Shown here: piece after piece, positions 34,589 through 44,531 of the stretch
Position numbering within the stretch: position 1 is the first letter of the stretch
Layout of the letters: every line of letters begins with the position of its first letter
From: Verrucomicrobiaceae bacterium UBA1938
Lineage (GTDB): Bacteria; Verrucomicrobiota; Verrucomicrobiia; Verrucomicrobiales; Verrucomicrobiaceae
Assembly: GCA_002336895.1 (NCBI GenBank)
Contig: DDFC01000036.1
Location: 185,270-249,269 of the forward strand
Direction: 5' to 3'
DNA length: 64,000 nucleotides
Notes under the pieces: generated by a model
The model's input: only the letters and a program-made list of their open reading frames with translations
The model's database searches: none
What the model was told of the DNA's origin: nothing
Position numbers and translations under genes: made by a program

Positions 34589-37500
34589 ATGCTCACGCAC
34601 CTCATCACCCTCGCCATGCGGCAACGGTCAGCAGTGTTGCTCGCCATGCTGCTCCTCATCGGGATCGGTTCATGGTCGGCCATCAACCTGCCGATTGATG
34701 CCGTGCCAGACATCACGAATCCGCAGGTGCAGATCAATACCGCTGTCTCCGCGCTTGCGCCGGAGGAGATCGAAAAGCTCATCACCTTTCCTATCGAGAT
34801 GGAAATGGCCGGCCTGCCGGGCATGGTAGAACTGCGCTCACTGTCCAAATTTGGACTTTCACAGGTCACGATGATTTTCCACGATGATGTGGACATCTAC
34901 CGTACACGTCAGCTCGTCACCGAACGGCTGCAAGGCGTGCTCGATGAACTGCCTCCTGGTCTCGCGCCGAAGCTCGCCCCAGTCGCAACAGGCCTTGGCG
35001 AAATCTTTTATTACAGCCTCGACTACACTGAAGAGGCGAAGACCCGTCCTGCCACACGGGAGGAACAGCTCATGGCCCTGGCACAAATTCAAGAGTATCA
35101 GGTGAAGCCCTTGCTGCGCGGCACACCTGGCGTCGCCGAGGTGAACACCAGTGGCGGCTATCGCAAGCAGATCGTCATCCAGCCTGATCCCACCCGCCTT
35201 GCCGCACGCGGTCTTTCGCTTGCCACGCTTGCCGAGATCGTGCAGCAGCACACACGCAATGCCGGTGGTGGCTACGTCGAGATCGGCGGCGAGCAGTTGA
35301 TCGTCCGAGCCGCCAGCCGGGTGAACGAGATCGAGCAGATTCTTGCCATCCCCTTAAAATTTGCCGGAGGTGTGAGCCCCATCCTGCTGAGTGAAGTTGC
35401 CACTGTGAGTATCGGTTCGGCCTTTCGCACCGGCGCAGCCACCGATGATGGTCGCGAAGCGCTTGTGGGTGCCACCATCATGCTTGCCGGTGAAAACTCC
35501 CGTCTCGTGGCCCAGGCAGTGCGTGCCCGCCTTTCCGAAATCCAGGAAAAGCTGCCTCAGGGCGTCGTCATCCGCACCTTGTATGATCGCAGTGATCTCG
35601 TTAGCCGCACCATCGGCACCGTTGAGAAAAATCTGGTCGAAGGGGCCGTGCTCGTCGTCGTGGTGCTTTTTGCACTGCTCGGCAACTTTCGCGCCGCCTT
35701 CATCGTCGCGCTCGTCATCCCCCTGTCCATGCTTGTGGCGATGACGGGCATGGTTCACTGGCGAATCAGCGGGAATTTGATGAGCCTTGGTGCCATTGAT
35801 TTCGGCCTCATCATTGATGGCGCGGTCGTCATGGTGGAAAACATCGTGCGTCATCTCGGCGAAAGACAGCATGCGCTGGGACGCAGGCTCACTGTCAGTG
35901 AGCGCACCGAAGAGGTGCTCAAGTCTGCCAAGGAAGTAGCCAATCCGATGTTTTTTGGTGTGCTTATCATCACGGTTGTCTATGTGCCCATCCTCGCCTT
36001 GCAGGGCATTGAGGGGAAAATGTTCAAGCCTATGGCGCTGGTGGTCATGCTCGCGCTCGGGGGTTCGCTCGCTCTTGCTGTCACCCTGATGCCTGTGTTG
36101 TGCTCCTTTCTGCTCGGCGGCAAGATCCAGGAGAAAGACAACTGGCTCGTGACTCTCACGAAGAGCCTCTATACCCCGTTGCTGCGCTTTGGCCTGCGTT
36201 TCCGTCTGCTCATCGTGCTGCCCATGCTCCTGTTGTTTGGCTCCTCGCTGTGGGTGCTCTCACGGCTCGGCTCCGAGTTCATTCCGCAGCTTGATGAGGG
36301 CGACTTCTCCTTTCAGCTCATTCGCAGCAGCAGTGCCGGGATTACTGCTTCCATCGACCTGCAAAAGCAGAGCGAAGCCCTCATCCGGCGCGACTTCCCC
36401 GAGGTAAAGGAAATGTTTTCACGCATCGGCACTGCGGAGATTGCCACCGACCCGATGAATCCTAATGTCGCCGACACCTACCTGATGCTCAAACCACGCG
36501 AACAGTGGCGCAAGGAAGATGGAAGACCCATAGGTAAGGAAAAGCTAGGCGAACTCATGCGCAAGGCATTGCTCAGTCAGGTGCCAGGCCAGAATGTGCT
36601 CGTCACCCAGCCCATCCAGATGCGCTTCAACGAGATCATGGCCGGAGCACGTGCCGACCTCGTATGCAAAATTTTCGGCGACAGCTATGACGAGCTGGAG
36701 CGCATCGCCGGAGAGGTTCGTGCCGCGATCACCGCCGTTCGCGGTGGTGGTGAGACGGAGTTCGACAGCATTGGGAAGAATCCCATGATTGAAATTCAGC
36801 CCGACCGTGCTGCGCTGCGCAAATACAACGTCCACACCGAAGAATTGAACCGCATGGTCGAAACCGCGCTGGCTGGTGATGAGGTTGGCCTCGTTATCGA
36901 CGGAAACAAACGCAGTCCCATCGTTGTGCGTCTTGCCGAGGATCGACGTAGCGATCTAGAAGCGCTCAAGCGTCTCGCCGTGCCCACCGATGGCGGCGGC
37001 ATGCTGGCGCTCGGCCAGATCGCCAAGATCGTTCTTGTACCTCAGCCCGTGCAGATTGCCCGCGAGAAAACCCAGCGCCGCGTCAGCATCCTTATCAACG
37101 TGCGTGGCCGTGATACCTCAGGCTTCGTCGCGGAAGCCACGCAGGCCATCCGCGAGAAAGTGAAGTTCCCTGACGGCTATTACTTTGAATTTGGCGGTCA
37201 GTTTAAAAACCTTCAGGAAGCCAAAGCGCGACTCACCATTGTGGTCCCGCTTGCGCTTGGCACCATTTTTGTGCTCATCTTCCTCAGCTTCGGCTCATTC
37301 CGGCAGGCCATGCTCATCTTTATGTGTGTGCCTCTGGCGGTCACGGGCGGCATCTTCGCCCTACACCTGCGGGGCATGCCGTTTACCATCAGTGCTGCGG
37401 TTGGCTTCATCGCTTTGAGCGGGATTGCCGTCTTGAATGGCATCATGCTTATCAGCTACATCAACCAGCTCCGCAGTGAGGGCCGCGAACTGCGGGATGC

Positions 37501-37735
37501 CGTTGTCGAAGGCACGCTCACCCGGCTTCGCCCCAAGCTCATGACCGCGCTCGTCGCCAGCCTCGGTTTTGTCCCGATGGCGCTCGCCGACGGTGCTGGA
37601 GCGGAAGTCCAGCGCCCCATCGCCACCGTCGTCATCGGCGGCATCGTCACCTCCACTTTCCTCACCCTGCTCGTCGTGCCCGTGCTCTACGACTGGATCG
37701 AACGGAAAACCAAACCCACAACAAACACACCATGA
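34589..37735 (+). CDS. HME-RND heavy-metal efflux pump, set A (CzcA-like)
   Basis: A 1048-residue 12-helix inner-membrane pump of the CzcA/CusA family. N-terminus has LPIDAVPDITNPQVQINT, typical of HME-RND. The helix-4 proton-relay motif is DFGLIIDGAVVMVEN (about residues 403-417), which is the DFG...DGAV form of the divalent-cation subgroups (Co/Zn/Cd or Ni/Co), unlike the other two pumps in the island. It uses proton-motive force to export metal from periplasm and cytoplasm. Stop overlaps the next gene by ATGA. It looks intact. Confidence 0.92.
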   Translation: MLTHLITLAMRQRSAVLLAMLLLIGIGSWSAINLPIDAVPDITNPQVQINTAVSALAPEEIEKLITFPIEMEMAGLPGMVELRSLSKFGLSQVTMIFHDDVDIYRTRQLVTERLQGVLDELPPGLAPKLAPVATGLGEIFYYSLDYTEEAKTRPATREEQLMALAQIQEYQVKPLLRGTPGVAEVNTSGGYRKQIVIQPDPTRLAARGLSLATLAEIVQQHTRNAGGGYVEIGGEQLIVRAASRVNEIEQILAIPLKFAGGVSPILLSEVATVSIGSAFRTGAATDDGREALVGATIMLAGENSRLVAQAVRARLSEIQEKLPQGVVIRTLYDRSDLVSRTIGTVEKNLVEGAVLVVVVLFALLGNFRAAFIVALVIPLSMLVAMTGMVHWRISGNLMSLGAIDFGLIIDGAVVMVENIVRHLGERQHALGRRLTVSERTEEVLKSAKEVANPMFFGVLIITVVYVPILALQGIEGKMFKPMALVVMLALGGSLALAVTLMPVLCSFLLGGKIQEKDNWLVTLTKSLYTPLLRFGLRFRLLIVLPMLLLFGSSLWVLSRLGSEFIPQLDEGDFSFQLIRSSSAGITASIDLQKQSEALIRRDFPEVKEMFSRIGTAEIATDPMNPNVADTYLMLKPREQWRKEDGRPIGKEKLGELMRKALLSQVPGQNVLVTQPIQMRFNEIMAGARADLVCKIFGDSYDELERIAGEVRAAITAVRGGGETEFDSIGKNPMIEIQPDRAALRKYNVHTEELNRMVETALAGDEVGLVIDGNKRSPIVVRLAEDRRSDLEALKRLAVPTDGGGMLALGQIAKIVLVPQPVQIAREKTQRRVSILINVRGRDTSGFVAEATQAIREKVKFPDGYYFEFGGQFKNLQEAKARLTIVVPLALGTIFVLIFLSFGSFRQAMLIFMCVPLAVTGGIFALHLRGMPFTISAAVGFIALSGIAVLNGIMLISYINQLRSEGRELRDAVVEGTLTRLRPKLMTALVASLGFVPMALADGAGAEVQRPIATVVIGGIVTSTFLTLLVVPVLYDWIERKTKPTTNTP

Positions 37736-38166
37736 AAACACTTCTAAACCTCCTCATCATCGCCGCTCTCACCTCCACTTCCGCTTTTGCCGACCTCAAG
37801 GTCAAAGCCGGCCCGCGCAGAGGCCTGCTTATGGATCTCGGAACATCGCAAGCTGAGTTCTTTGTCGAAAAAGACCGCAGTATCAGCTTCGCGCTTTATG
37901 ACGCCGCGATGAAACCTCAGCCGGTCACCGGCGAAGTCATCACTGCCACGGCTGAAACGCCGGGCGGCAAGACGAAGATTGAATTCGAAAAGAAAGGTGA
38001 CCTGCTCGTTTCCAAAACCCCGCTGCCGGAAGGTGTAGGCTATCAAGTCGTTGTCCAAGCCAAGGCCAGCCCTGAAGCCAAGCCCAAAAATTTCCGCATT
38101 AAACTCCAGCTCCATACCTGTGAAAAATGCGGCAACCCCGAATATGCATGTACCTGCGATGAATGA
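37732..38166 (+). CDS. Small secreted protein with CxxCxxxEYACTC tail, set A
   Basis: A 144-residue periplasmic protein with signal MKTLLNLLIIAALTSTSAFA. The middle is an IgG-like beta stretch (RRGLLMDLGTSQAEFFVEKD, then VITATAETPGGKTKIEFEKKGD). The tail carries CEKCGNPEYACTC, a likely metal site. It is clearly related to the 157-residue protein after pump set B (44532-45005), whose tail reads CPTCKNKEYACTC. It overlaps the pump stop by 4 nt, so it is translated with the pump. Possibly a periplasmic metallochaperone; function unproven. Confidence 0.72.
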   Translation: MKTLLNLLIIAALTSTSAFADLKVKAGPRRGLLMDLGTSQAEFFVEKDRSISFALYDAAMKPQPVTGEVITATAETPGGKTKIEFEKKGDLLVSKTPLPEGVGYQVVVQAKASPEAKPKNFRIKLQLHTCEKCGNPEYACTCDE

Positions 38167-38257
38167 CTTGGTGAACCGCCTGGAGGCTTGTCATGAGGCC
38201 AGAAGTCCAAAAATTGACATTGAACAAATTCAACTCCTCCCCCATCATACCTGAGCC

Positions 38258-38707
38258 ATGTCACTTCTCCGCAAGCGCATTCTCCCCATGCTGACCATTT
38301 TGGTCGTGGCATGTGCGCAGGTGTTTGGGATGCAGCACGGGTTTGTGTGTGATCATCATGGAGCGAGGGTCGTAACGGATGCGGAGCACTGCCATCATGA
38401 GAAGGAAGCCGGAAAGACAGGCTTTGCTATATGCTCTGAGGACTCACACGAGGATGACAGTGAGCATGAGGACACAGAGCATCATGCTCCTTTGACTGTT
38501 GATTTGCTGGCCAGCGCCACAGGTTTGGCAACCGTTTCCATCCCGGCTTTTGTGGCCGTGCAAGTGGCAGAAAATCCAGGTCATGAGTGGGTGTTGATTC
38601 AGACTCTCGCGGTGAATGAAATGATGATCACCCCCCGCGACACCGGGGGTGAGAGTCCGCCACCTGCGGCATTGCAGGTGGCCCGCTGCATGGTGATTTT
38701 GGTTTGA
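38258..38707 (+). CDS. Small secreted His/Asp/Glu-rich protein heading set B
   Basis: A 149-residue protein with signal MSLLRKRILPMLTILVVACAQVFG. The mature N-terminus is a striking metal-like block (CDHHGARVVTDAEHCHHEKE..., then EDSHEDDSEHEDTEHH). The C-terminal half is hydrophobic to neutral and has PRDTGGESPPPAALQ. It heads the set B operon, as 32048-32434 heads set A and 50544-50900 heads set C. Probably binds metal in the periplasm. No family name. Confidence 0.6.
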   Translation: MSLLRKRILPMLTILVVACAQVFGMQHGFVCDHHGARVVTDAEHCHHEKEAGKTGFAICSEDSHEDDSEHEDTEHHAPLTVDLLASATGLATVSIPAFVAVQVAENPGHEWVLIQTLAVNEMMITPRDTGGESPPPAALQVARCMVILV

Positions 38708-38815
38708 GAGAAGTCTGCGCTGCCGTCCACGACTGACGGCTGACGGCGCTCCGATTTTCTCTCCGTTGCTCAGGCATGGCATGTCCACGCCTACAAACTT
38801 TAAACCACTCTGTCT

Positions 38816-40066
38816 ATGTTTCGATCATCCTTTCTATCTACGTCTTTAATTTTAGCTGTCGCCTCATCGGCATCGGCTCTTACCATCACACTTGCTGACA
38901 TTGGTCCACGGGTTCATTCGTCGAATCCATCCCTCAAGGCTGCCCGCATCATCGTGGAGGAGGCACGCGGTCGCCAGCTTGGTTCAGGTCGTCTTTCCAA
39001 TCCGACGCTGAGCATGGACTGGCGCACAGAGAGCAAAGTCGAGCCAGGCAGCGCATTGCTTGCCTTCGAGCAGGCGTTCCCCATCACGCGACGCCTAAGC
39101 CTCGAAAAAAAGCTAACCAGCCAGATCATCACCACTTCTGAACTGGAGGTGCGTGATGCGGAGCGCCGCATGATCGCAACAGCACAAAGCCTGGCTGTCC
39201 AACTGCTGGCACTGGATAAACAACGCGCATTGCGCCAACAGCAGATCGCCCTGGCAACCAAGCTTTCTGACTATGCGAAAGGCAGGGCCAAAGCAGGCGA
39301 AATTTCCGTCCTAGACGTGGCGCAGATCGGGTTGGATGCGCAACGTCTGACGGTGGATTCACAGCGCATCGAAGCACTGCACACCAGCCTGTTGGGGGAG
39401 CTCAAGACTATGCTTGACTTGCCACCTGCGGATTCCCTGACCCTCTCTGGTGACTTGTCTGCCATCTCTTTGCCCGCCATCACAAACGTGTTAAACCAGC
39501 GCGCCGACTACCAGCTCGCGCAGACCAAGATGGCGGCGGCGCAAACGGATGCAGATCTTGCGAAAGCGAAACGGTTGCAAGACGTGACGCTGGGGTTCAT
39601 CGGAGGCCCGGAGCAACAGTATGTTCAAGGCACCGGCGAACAGCGCACAGGCTTCATTGGCTTCCGCATCTCTCTTCCTCTTCCTTTCTGGAATCGAAAT
39701 CAGGGAGAGATCGCGGAGAAAACCGCCGTAAAAAAAAGGGTGGCGCTGGAGCGGGATGCTCTGGGCAAAAGGATCATCAATGAAGCTGATACGGCACGCG
39801 GTGAAATGCTCATCAACGCCCGCCTTGCGAAGGAGACGAAAGACACTCTCCTGCCCCTCGCTCTGCAACAAACCGCGCAGTTGGAGAAAGCTTACGAAAG
39901 CGGCCAGGCTGATTTGATGACCGTGCTCCGTGCGCGTGAACAACGCCTGCAATTGGAGGCCTCCTCTCTGGACGCTCTGAGGGATTTCCATCTGGCCCGC
40001 ATCCGCTACGAGGCTGCCATCGGCAAACATGCGCCTGTGGTTCCCGCCATGTCTATCAATCACTAA
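38816..40066 (+). CDS. TolC-family outer-membrane efflux channel, set B
   Basis: A 416-residue outer-membrane factor with a signal sequence (MFRSSFLSTSLILAVASSASA). Two OEP repeats with coiled-coil helices and the SNPTLSMDW and GFRISLPLPFWNRNQGEI strands are visible. LPLPFWNRNQGEI is the strand typical of CusC/CzcC-type metal channels. It forms the duct for the adaptor at 40071 and pump at 41276. Start ATG 38816. Confidence 0.9.
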   Translation: MFRSSFLSTSLILAVASSASALTITLADIGPRVHSSNPSLKAARIIVEEARGRQLGSGRLSNPTLSMDWRTESKVEPGSALLAFEQAFPITRRLSLEKKLTSQIITTSELEVRDAERRMIATAQSLAVQLLALDKQRALRQQQIALATKLSDYAKGRAKAGEISVLDVAQIGLDAQRLTVDSQRIEALHTSLLGELKTMLDLPPADSLTLSGDLSAISLPAITNVLNQRADYQLAQTKMAAAQTDADLAKAKRLQDVTLGFIGGPEQQYVQGTGEQRTGFIGFRISLPLPFWNRNQGEIAEKTAVKKRVALERDALGKRIINEADTARGEMLINARLAKETKDTLLPLALQQTAQLEKAYESGQADLMTVLRAREQRLQLEASSLDALRDFHLARIRYEAAIGKHAPVVPAMSINH

Positions 40067-40070
40067 TTAT

Positions 40071-41273
40071 ATGCCCCAGTTCCGACTTTTCATGAAAACA
40101 CGTACTTTCAAATTCTTGTTCCTCGGCCTTGCCATGTCAGGCATGGCGTTCGCCGAAAGCGATCCAAAACGCGCCGCGAACACTGTGGTGCTGGATGAAA
40201 CCGGTGTGAAAAACCTCCGCATCGAAACTGTTGAGGTCGAGGAAACCGATTTCGAGGCCACTATCTTCTCATTGGGCCGCATCGAAGCCATTCCGAGCAA
40301 GATTGCCGCCGTGAGCAGCCGCATTTCGGGACGCATTGTGGAACTGAAGATCGCTCCTGGTGACATGGTGAAGAAAGATGACGAAGTGGGGAAGATCGAG
40401 AGCCGCCAGCCCGGTGATCCGCCTCCTGTCATACCGCTTAAAGCTCCACTCAGCGGCTTGGTGACGCGGGTCGATGCCCGCCTCGGCGATCCACTCGACC
40501 CGGAGAAGGCGCTGCTGGAAATCACTGATCTCAGCGAGGTCTATGCAGTAGCCCGTGTTCCCGAACATCAGGCCGGACGTATGAAATCTGGCACTGAGGC
40601 TCATATCAAAGTGGCCGCGCTGCCAAACGAAAAATTCAACGGTGAATTGCTGCGTTTTGGAACCAGTGCAGACAAGGAAAGTGGTACCATTGATGCCATC
40701 TTCCGCCTTACCAATCCCGGCGGACTGCTGCGGGCTGGTATGCGTGCGGAGTTCTCCATTGTGATGAGCAAGCGCAGCACTGTGGTTAGCGTACCTCGCG
40801 CTGCCTTGCAGGGCGAGTCCAGCAACCGCTTTGTCTATGTGAAGGACTTCGATCTGCCGAATGCCTTTGTAAAAACCCAGGTGCAGGTTGGTGAGATCAA
40901 TGACCGGTTTGTCGAAATCACCAAAGGCCTGCTTCCAGCGGATGAAGTCGTCACGCGTGGGGCCTATTCCCTGTCCTTTGCCGGAGCCAGCAGCGTCTCG
41001 CTCAAAGAAGCGTTGGATGCGGCACACGGACATGAGCATGCGGAAGACGGCTCTGAGCTGACACCGGAGAAGAAAGCCGAGATGGAGGCAAAGAAAGGCA
41101 GCGTAGCAGGCGGCCATGCACACGCGGAAGAAGGAGTGAGTTCCATGTGGATGTATGCCAGCCTCGCTCTTCTGGTTTTGCTGCTGCTATCTCTGTTCGT
41201 CAGAAAATCAGCAAGCCCCTCTGATGAGGATGAAGCTGCTGCACAGAAACCTATCAAAAAGGAGGCTCACTAG
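40071..41273 (+). CDS. RND adaptor with His-rich C-terminus and terminal membrane helix, set B
   Basis: A 400-residue adaptor (ATG 40071; ATG 40092 is an alternative, giving the cleaner signal MKTRTFKFLFLGLAMSGMAFA). It has the barrel-sandwich pair (SSRISGRIVELKIAPGDMVKK and LKAPLSGLVTRVDARLGD), then beta-barrel (AALPNEKFNGELLRFG) and C-terminal domains. No long alpha-hairpin is visible. The end is odd: a His-rich segment (HGHEHAEDGSE ... GGHAHAEEG), then a membrane helix (MWMYASLALLVLLLLSLFV) and a charged tail. This could anchor the adaptor at its C-terminus and place a metal site next to the pump, which begins 2 nt later. Confidence 0.85.
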   Translation: MPQFRLFMKTRTFKFLFLGLAMSGMAFAESDPKRAANTVVLDETGVKNLRIETVEVEETDFEATIFSLGRIEAIPSKIAAVSSRISGRIVELKIAPGDMVKKDDEVGKIESRQPGDPPPVIPLKAPLSGLVTRVDARLGDPLDPEKALLEITDLSEVYAVARVPEHQAGRMKSGTEAHIKVAALPNEKFNGELLRFGTSADKESGTIDAIFRLTNPGGLLRAGMRAEFSIVMSKRSTVVSVPRAALQGESSNRFVYVKDFDLPNAFVKTQVQVGEINDRFVEITKGLLPADEVVTRGAYSLSFAGASSVSLKEALDAAHGHEHAEDGSELTPEKKAEMEAKKGSVAGGHAHAEEGVSSMWMYASLALLVLLLLSLFVRKSASPSDEDEAAAQKPIKKEAH

Positions 41274-41275
41274 CC

Positions 41276-44200
41276 ATGCTCAACAAGCTGATTCACTGGT
41301 CGCTTGCGAACCGGGCGGTCATCATTGGAGTCTCGCTCATCCTCATGGTGATGGGCATACGCACGGCCACTGAGCTGCCTGTGGAGGTGCTGCCGGATCT
41401 GACAAAGCCAACGGTCATCATACTCACGGAAGCCCCTGGCCTTGCGCCGGAGGAGGTGGAAATGCGTGTTACACAGCCGATGGAGAGCGCGCTCATGGGC
41501 GTGGCGGGGCTCACTCGCCTCCGCTCAAACTCTGACGTGTCGCTCTCGCTTGTCTACGCCGAGTTCGGCTGGGACACTGACATTTACAAAGCCCGCATGC
41601 TCGTGCAGGAGCGACTGCAAAGCGTGAGAGGTCAGTTGCCCTCAGGCGTGCAGCCCTTCATGACACCAGTGGCCTCTCTGATGGGAGAAATTTTGCTCGT
41701 CGGTGTACGCTCGACGACCAAGGAGGGCGAACCCGGCCACATCCCGCCGCGTGAAGTGCGTTCACTGACGGACTGGACCATCAAACGGCGTCTGCAAAGC
41801 ATCTCCGGCATCGCCGAAATCCTCAACATGGGCGGCGGTGTGAAGCAAATTGAGATCCAGCCCGATCCTTACAAGATGCAGGCCAACGGCGTCAGCTATG
41901 ACGAGTTGGAGCGTGCCGCCACCGAAGCGGCCAACACGACCACAGGCGGCTTTCTCAATACAGGCTCCACCGAGATCATGGTCCGCAATCTGGCGATGAC
42001 CGTGGAGCTGGACGACATCGCCCGCACGATTATCAAGAAAATTAACGACCGTCCTATCGCCATCGGGGATGTGGCAAACGTCGTCTGGGGCATCGAACCC
42101 ATGCGCGGGGATGCCACCGTTAGCCAAGCGCCGGAGAAATCACCGACTTACGGCGTCATCATGTCCATCACCAAGGCTCCAGGGTTCGACACTCGAAAGC
42201 TCACGGAGCAAATCAAGGCAGCGCTAGAAGAGCTTCAAGGAACCTTTCCAAAAGGCGTTGAAACCACACTGCTGTTTCAGCAGAAAGACTTCATCGATCA
42301 CGCCATCGGCAATCTTGCCGACGCCATTCGCGACGGAGCGATCATGGTCACCATCGTGCTGTTTCTGTTTCTGCTGAACTTTCGCACAACCTTCATCACG
42401 TTGATGGCGATGCCGCTGTCCTTTGGCATCACCCTGCTTGTCTTCAAATGGTTTGGCATTAGCGTGAACTCCATGACACTCGGCGGCCTCGCTGTTGCCA
42501 TCGGCATGGTCGTGGATGATGCAATTGTGGATGTAGAGAATGTCTTCCGACGACTGCGGGAAAATGCCGCTCTGCCAAATCCACATCCACGACTGAAGGT
42601 GATCGCCAAAGCCTCGGGCGAAGTGCGAAACTCCATCCTTTATGCTACAATCCTCATTATTCTAGTGTTCCTGCCGTTGCTTGGCTTGACCGGTGTGGAG
42701 GGCAAATTGTTCGCTCCTATTGCCATCGCCACCATCATTTCGATGATCGCCTCTTTCATCGTTTCGCTCACTGCCATCCCGGTGCTGTGCTCGATGCTTC
42801 TGAACCCTGCCGCAGGCCATGCGCACAAGGACGGCTTCATCACCCGCAATATGAAGTGGCTGCTGGAGCACACGCTGTTGCGCTTCGCACTCAATCAGCC
42901 CCTTGTCGTCCTCACCATCGCAATGGTGCTTCTGATCGGCGCATTCTCGCTGTATCCAAAAATGAACAAGGATTTCCTGCCCAAGTTTCAAGAGGAGACA
43001 GCGCTAGTAGCCGCCACCACCGCGCCTGGCACCTCGCTGGAGGAGATGAACAAAATCTCCGATGTCATCGAGCAGCAGATCCTAACCGTGCCGGAAGTTC
43101 GCAAAGTGGGCCGCCGTCTGGGCCGTGCAGAACGTGGAGATCACGTCGTTCCCGTATCCACTGCCGAGTTTGATGTGGATTTCCGCGAGATCGAAAATGA
43201 GAACCAAACCAAAGGTCGCAATCGCAAGGAGATTCTTGATGACATCAATAAGAAGATCAAAAGCGTCCCAGGTGTCTTTGCTGTTGTGAGCGGCCCGTTA
43301 GCTGATCGCATCGGCCACATGATGAGTGGCGTCTCTGCGCCCGTGGCAGTCAAGGTTTTCGGCCCTGATCTCGACAGACTACGCCAGCTAGGCATAGAAA
43401 TTCAGACCATCGCCAAATCCATCCCCGGATTTCAAGACTGCAAACTCGACCAGACCTCCTCCATCCCGCAGCTCCGGATCGAAGCGGATCGTGACCGCGC
43501 CAAAGCGTATGGCATCGCGCCTGGCAAACTCAATGACCAGCTCTCCAGCCTCATCGGGGGCAAAACAGTTGCTGAACTGCGCGAAGGCCAGCGGCGTGTC
43601 AATCTTGTTATGCGGCTGCCGGTCGAGTGGCGTGATTCACCAGACAAAATTGCTGAGCTGCCTATCGAGATGCAGGATGATGGCGATGGTCGGCATGTTC
43701 AGCGCATTCCCTTGTCACTGGTTGCCGATGTACGCGAGGCCAAGGGCCCGAACGTCATCTTCCGAGAGAACAGCCAGCGCCGCTTCGCTCTCGCCATCAA
43801 GCCCACCGTGCGAGATGTGTCGAACCTCGTCGTGAAACTGCGGGAGGAAGTCACCGCCAAGGTGAAGCTGCCCGAAGGCTACTTCATCACCTTTGAGGGT
43901 GAGTTTCAGGCACAACAGGAAGCCACACAACGCATTGCGGTTTTCTCCTCCATTGTCTTTGTGGCTGTCTTCCTCATGCTCTACGGTTATTTCCGCAGTG
44001 CTTCGCTTGCTTTACAAGTGCTGGTGAACATCCCGCTGGCGCTCATGGGAGGCCTCGTCTTCACCTACTTTAAGCTGAACAACATCAGCATCGCGACGCT
44101 CGTCGGATTCATCGCTGTTGGTGGTGTGGCGGCGCGCAACGGCATCATGATGATTTCGCATTATCTCCACCTCATGACACATGAGGGCGAAGGGTTCACC

Positions 44201-44464
44201 CGCAAAATGATCGTGCGTGGCACGCTGGAGCGGTTGGTGCCTGTGCTGATGACGGCCCTCTCCGCTGGCATCGGCCTTATCCCGCTAGTCCTCGCGGCGG
44301 ATCAGCCGGGCAAAGAGATTCTTCACCCCGTGGCCATCGTCATCGTCGGCGGACTCATCTCTTCCACTTTTCTCGATATGGCGATAACTCCCGCGATGTT
44401 TTGGCTGATTGGCCGAAAGGCTGCCGCCAAGGCCATCGAGAACGAAGCCCCTGCATCTCACTAA
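41276..44464 (+). CDS. HME-RND heavy-metal efflux pump, set B (VDDAIVDVEN type)
   Basis: A 1062-residue RND pump with the CzcA/CusA layout. The start has GGAGG about 11 nt upstream. Helix 4 reads AIGMVVDDAIVDVENVFRRL (about residues 407-426): two adjacent Asp and no DFG, which is the form widespread in Bacteroidetes and some Proteobacteria and distinct from both CzcA- and CusA-proper. LPDLTKPTVIILTEAPGLAP marks the N-terminus. Substrate is not predictable, possibly a broad divalent or copper pump. The operon continues with a small secreted Cys-tailed protein. Confidence 0.9.
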   Translation: MLNKLIHWSLANRAVIIGVSLILMVMGIRTATELPVEVLPDLTKPTVIILTEAPGLAPEEVEMRVTQPMESALMGVAGLTRLRSNSDVSLSLVYAEFGWDTDIYKARMLVQERLQSVRGQLPSGVQPFMTPVASLMGEILLVGVRSTTKEGEPGHIPPREVRSLTDWTIKRRLQSISGIAEILNMGGGVKQIEIQPDPYKMQANGVSYDELERAATEAANTTTGGFLNTGSTEIMVRNLAMTVELDDIARTIIKKINDRPIAIGDVANVVWGIEPMRGDATVSQAPEKSPTYGVIMSITKAPGFDTRKLTEQIKAALEELQGTFPKGVETTLLFQQKDFIDHAIGNLADAIRDGAIMVTIVLFLFLLNFRTTFITLMAMPLSFGITLLVFKWFGISVNSMTLGGLAVAIGMVVDDAIVDVENVFRRLRENAALPNPHPRLKVIAKASGEVRNSILYATILIILVFLPLLGLTGVEGKLFAPIAIATIISMIASFIVSLTAIPVLCSMLLNPAAGHAHKDGFITRNMKWLLEHTLLRFALNQPLVVLTIAMVLLIGAFSLYPKMNKDFLPKFQEETALVAATTAPGTSLEEMNKISDVIEQQILTVPEVRKVGRRLGRAERGDHVVPVSTAEFDVDFREIENENQTKGRNRKEILDDINKKIKSVPGVFAVVSGPLADRIGHMMSGVSAPVAVKVFGPDLDRLRQLGIEIQTIAKSIPGFQDCKLDQTSSIPQLRIEADRDRAKAYGIAPGKLNDQLSSLIGGKTVAELREGQRRVNLVMRLPVEWRDSPDKIAELPIEMQDDGDGRHVQRIPLSLVADVREAKGPNVIFRENSQRRFALAIKPTVRDVSNLVVKLREEVTAKVKLPEGYFITFEGEFQAQQEATQRIAVFSSIVFVAVFLMLYGYFRSASLALQVLVNIPLALMGGLVFTYFKLNNISIATLVGFIAVGGVAARNGIMMISHYLHLMTHEGEGFTRKMIVRGTLERLVPVLMTALSAGIGLIPLVLAADQPGKEILHPVAIVIVGGLISSTFLDMAITPAMFWLIGRKAAAKAIENEAPASH

Positions 44465-44531
44465 TTTCCAACGCGACGGAGCCCCAAGCTTTCGACGCGA
44501 AGGCAAAACCAAACCAGAATACCAACATACC

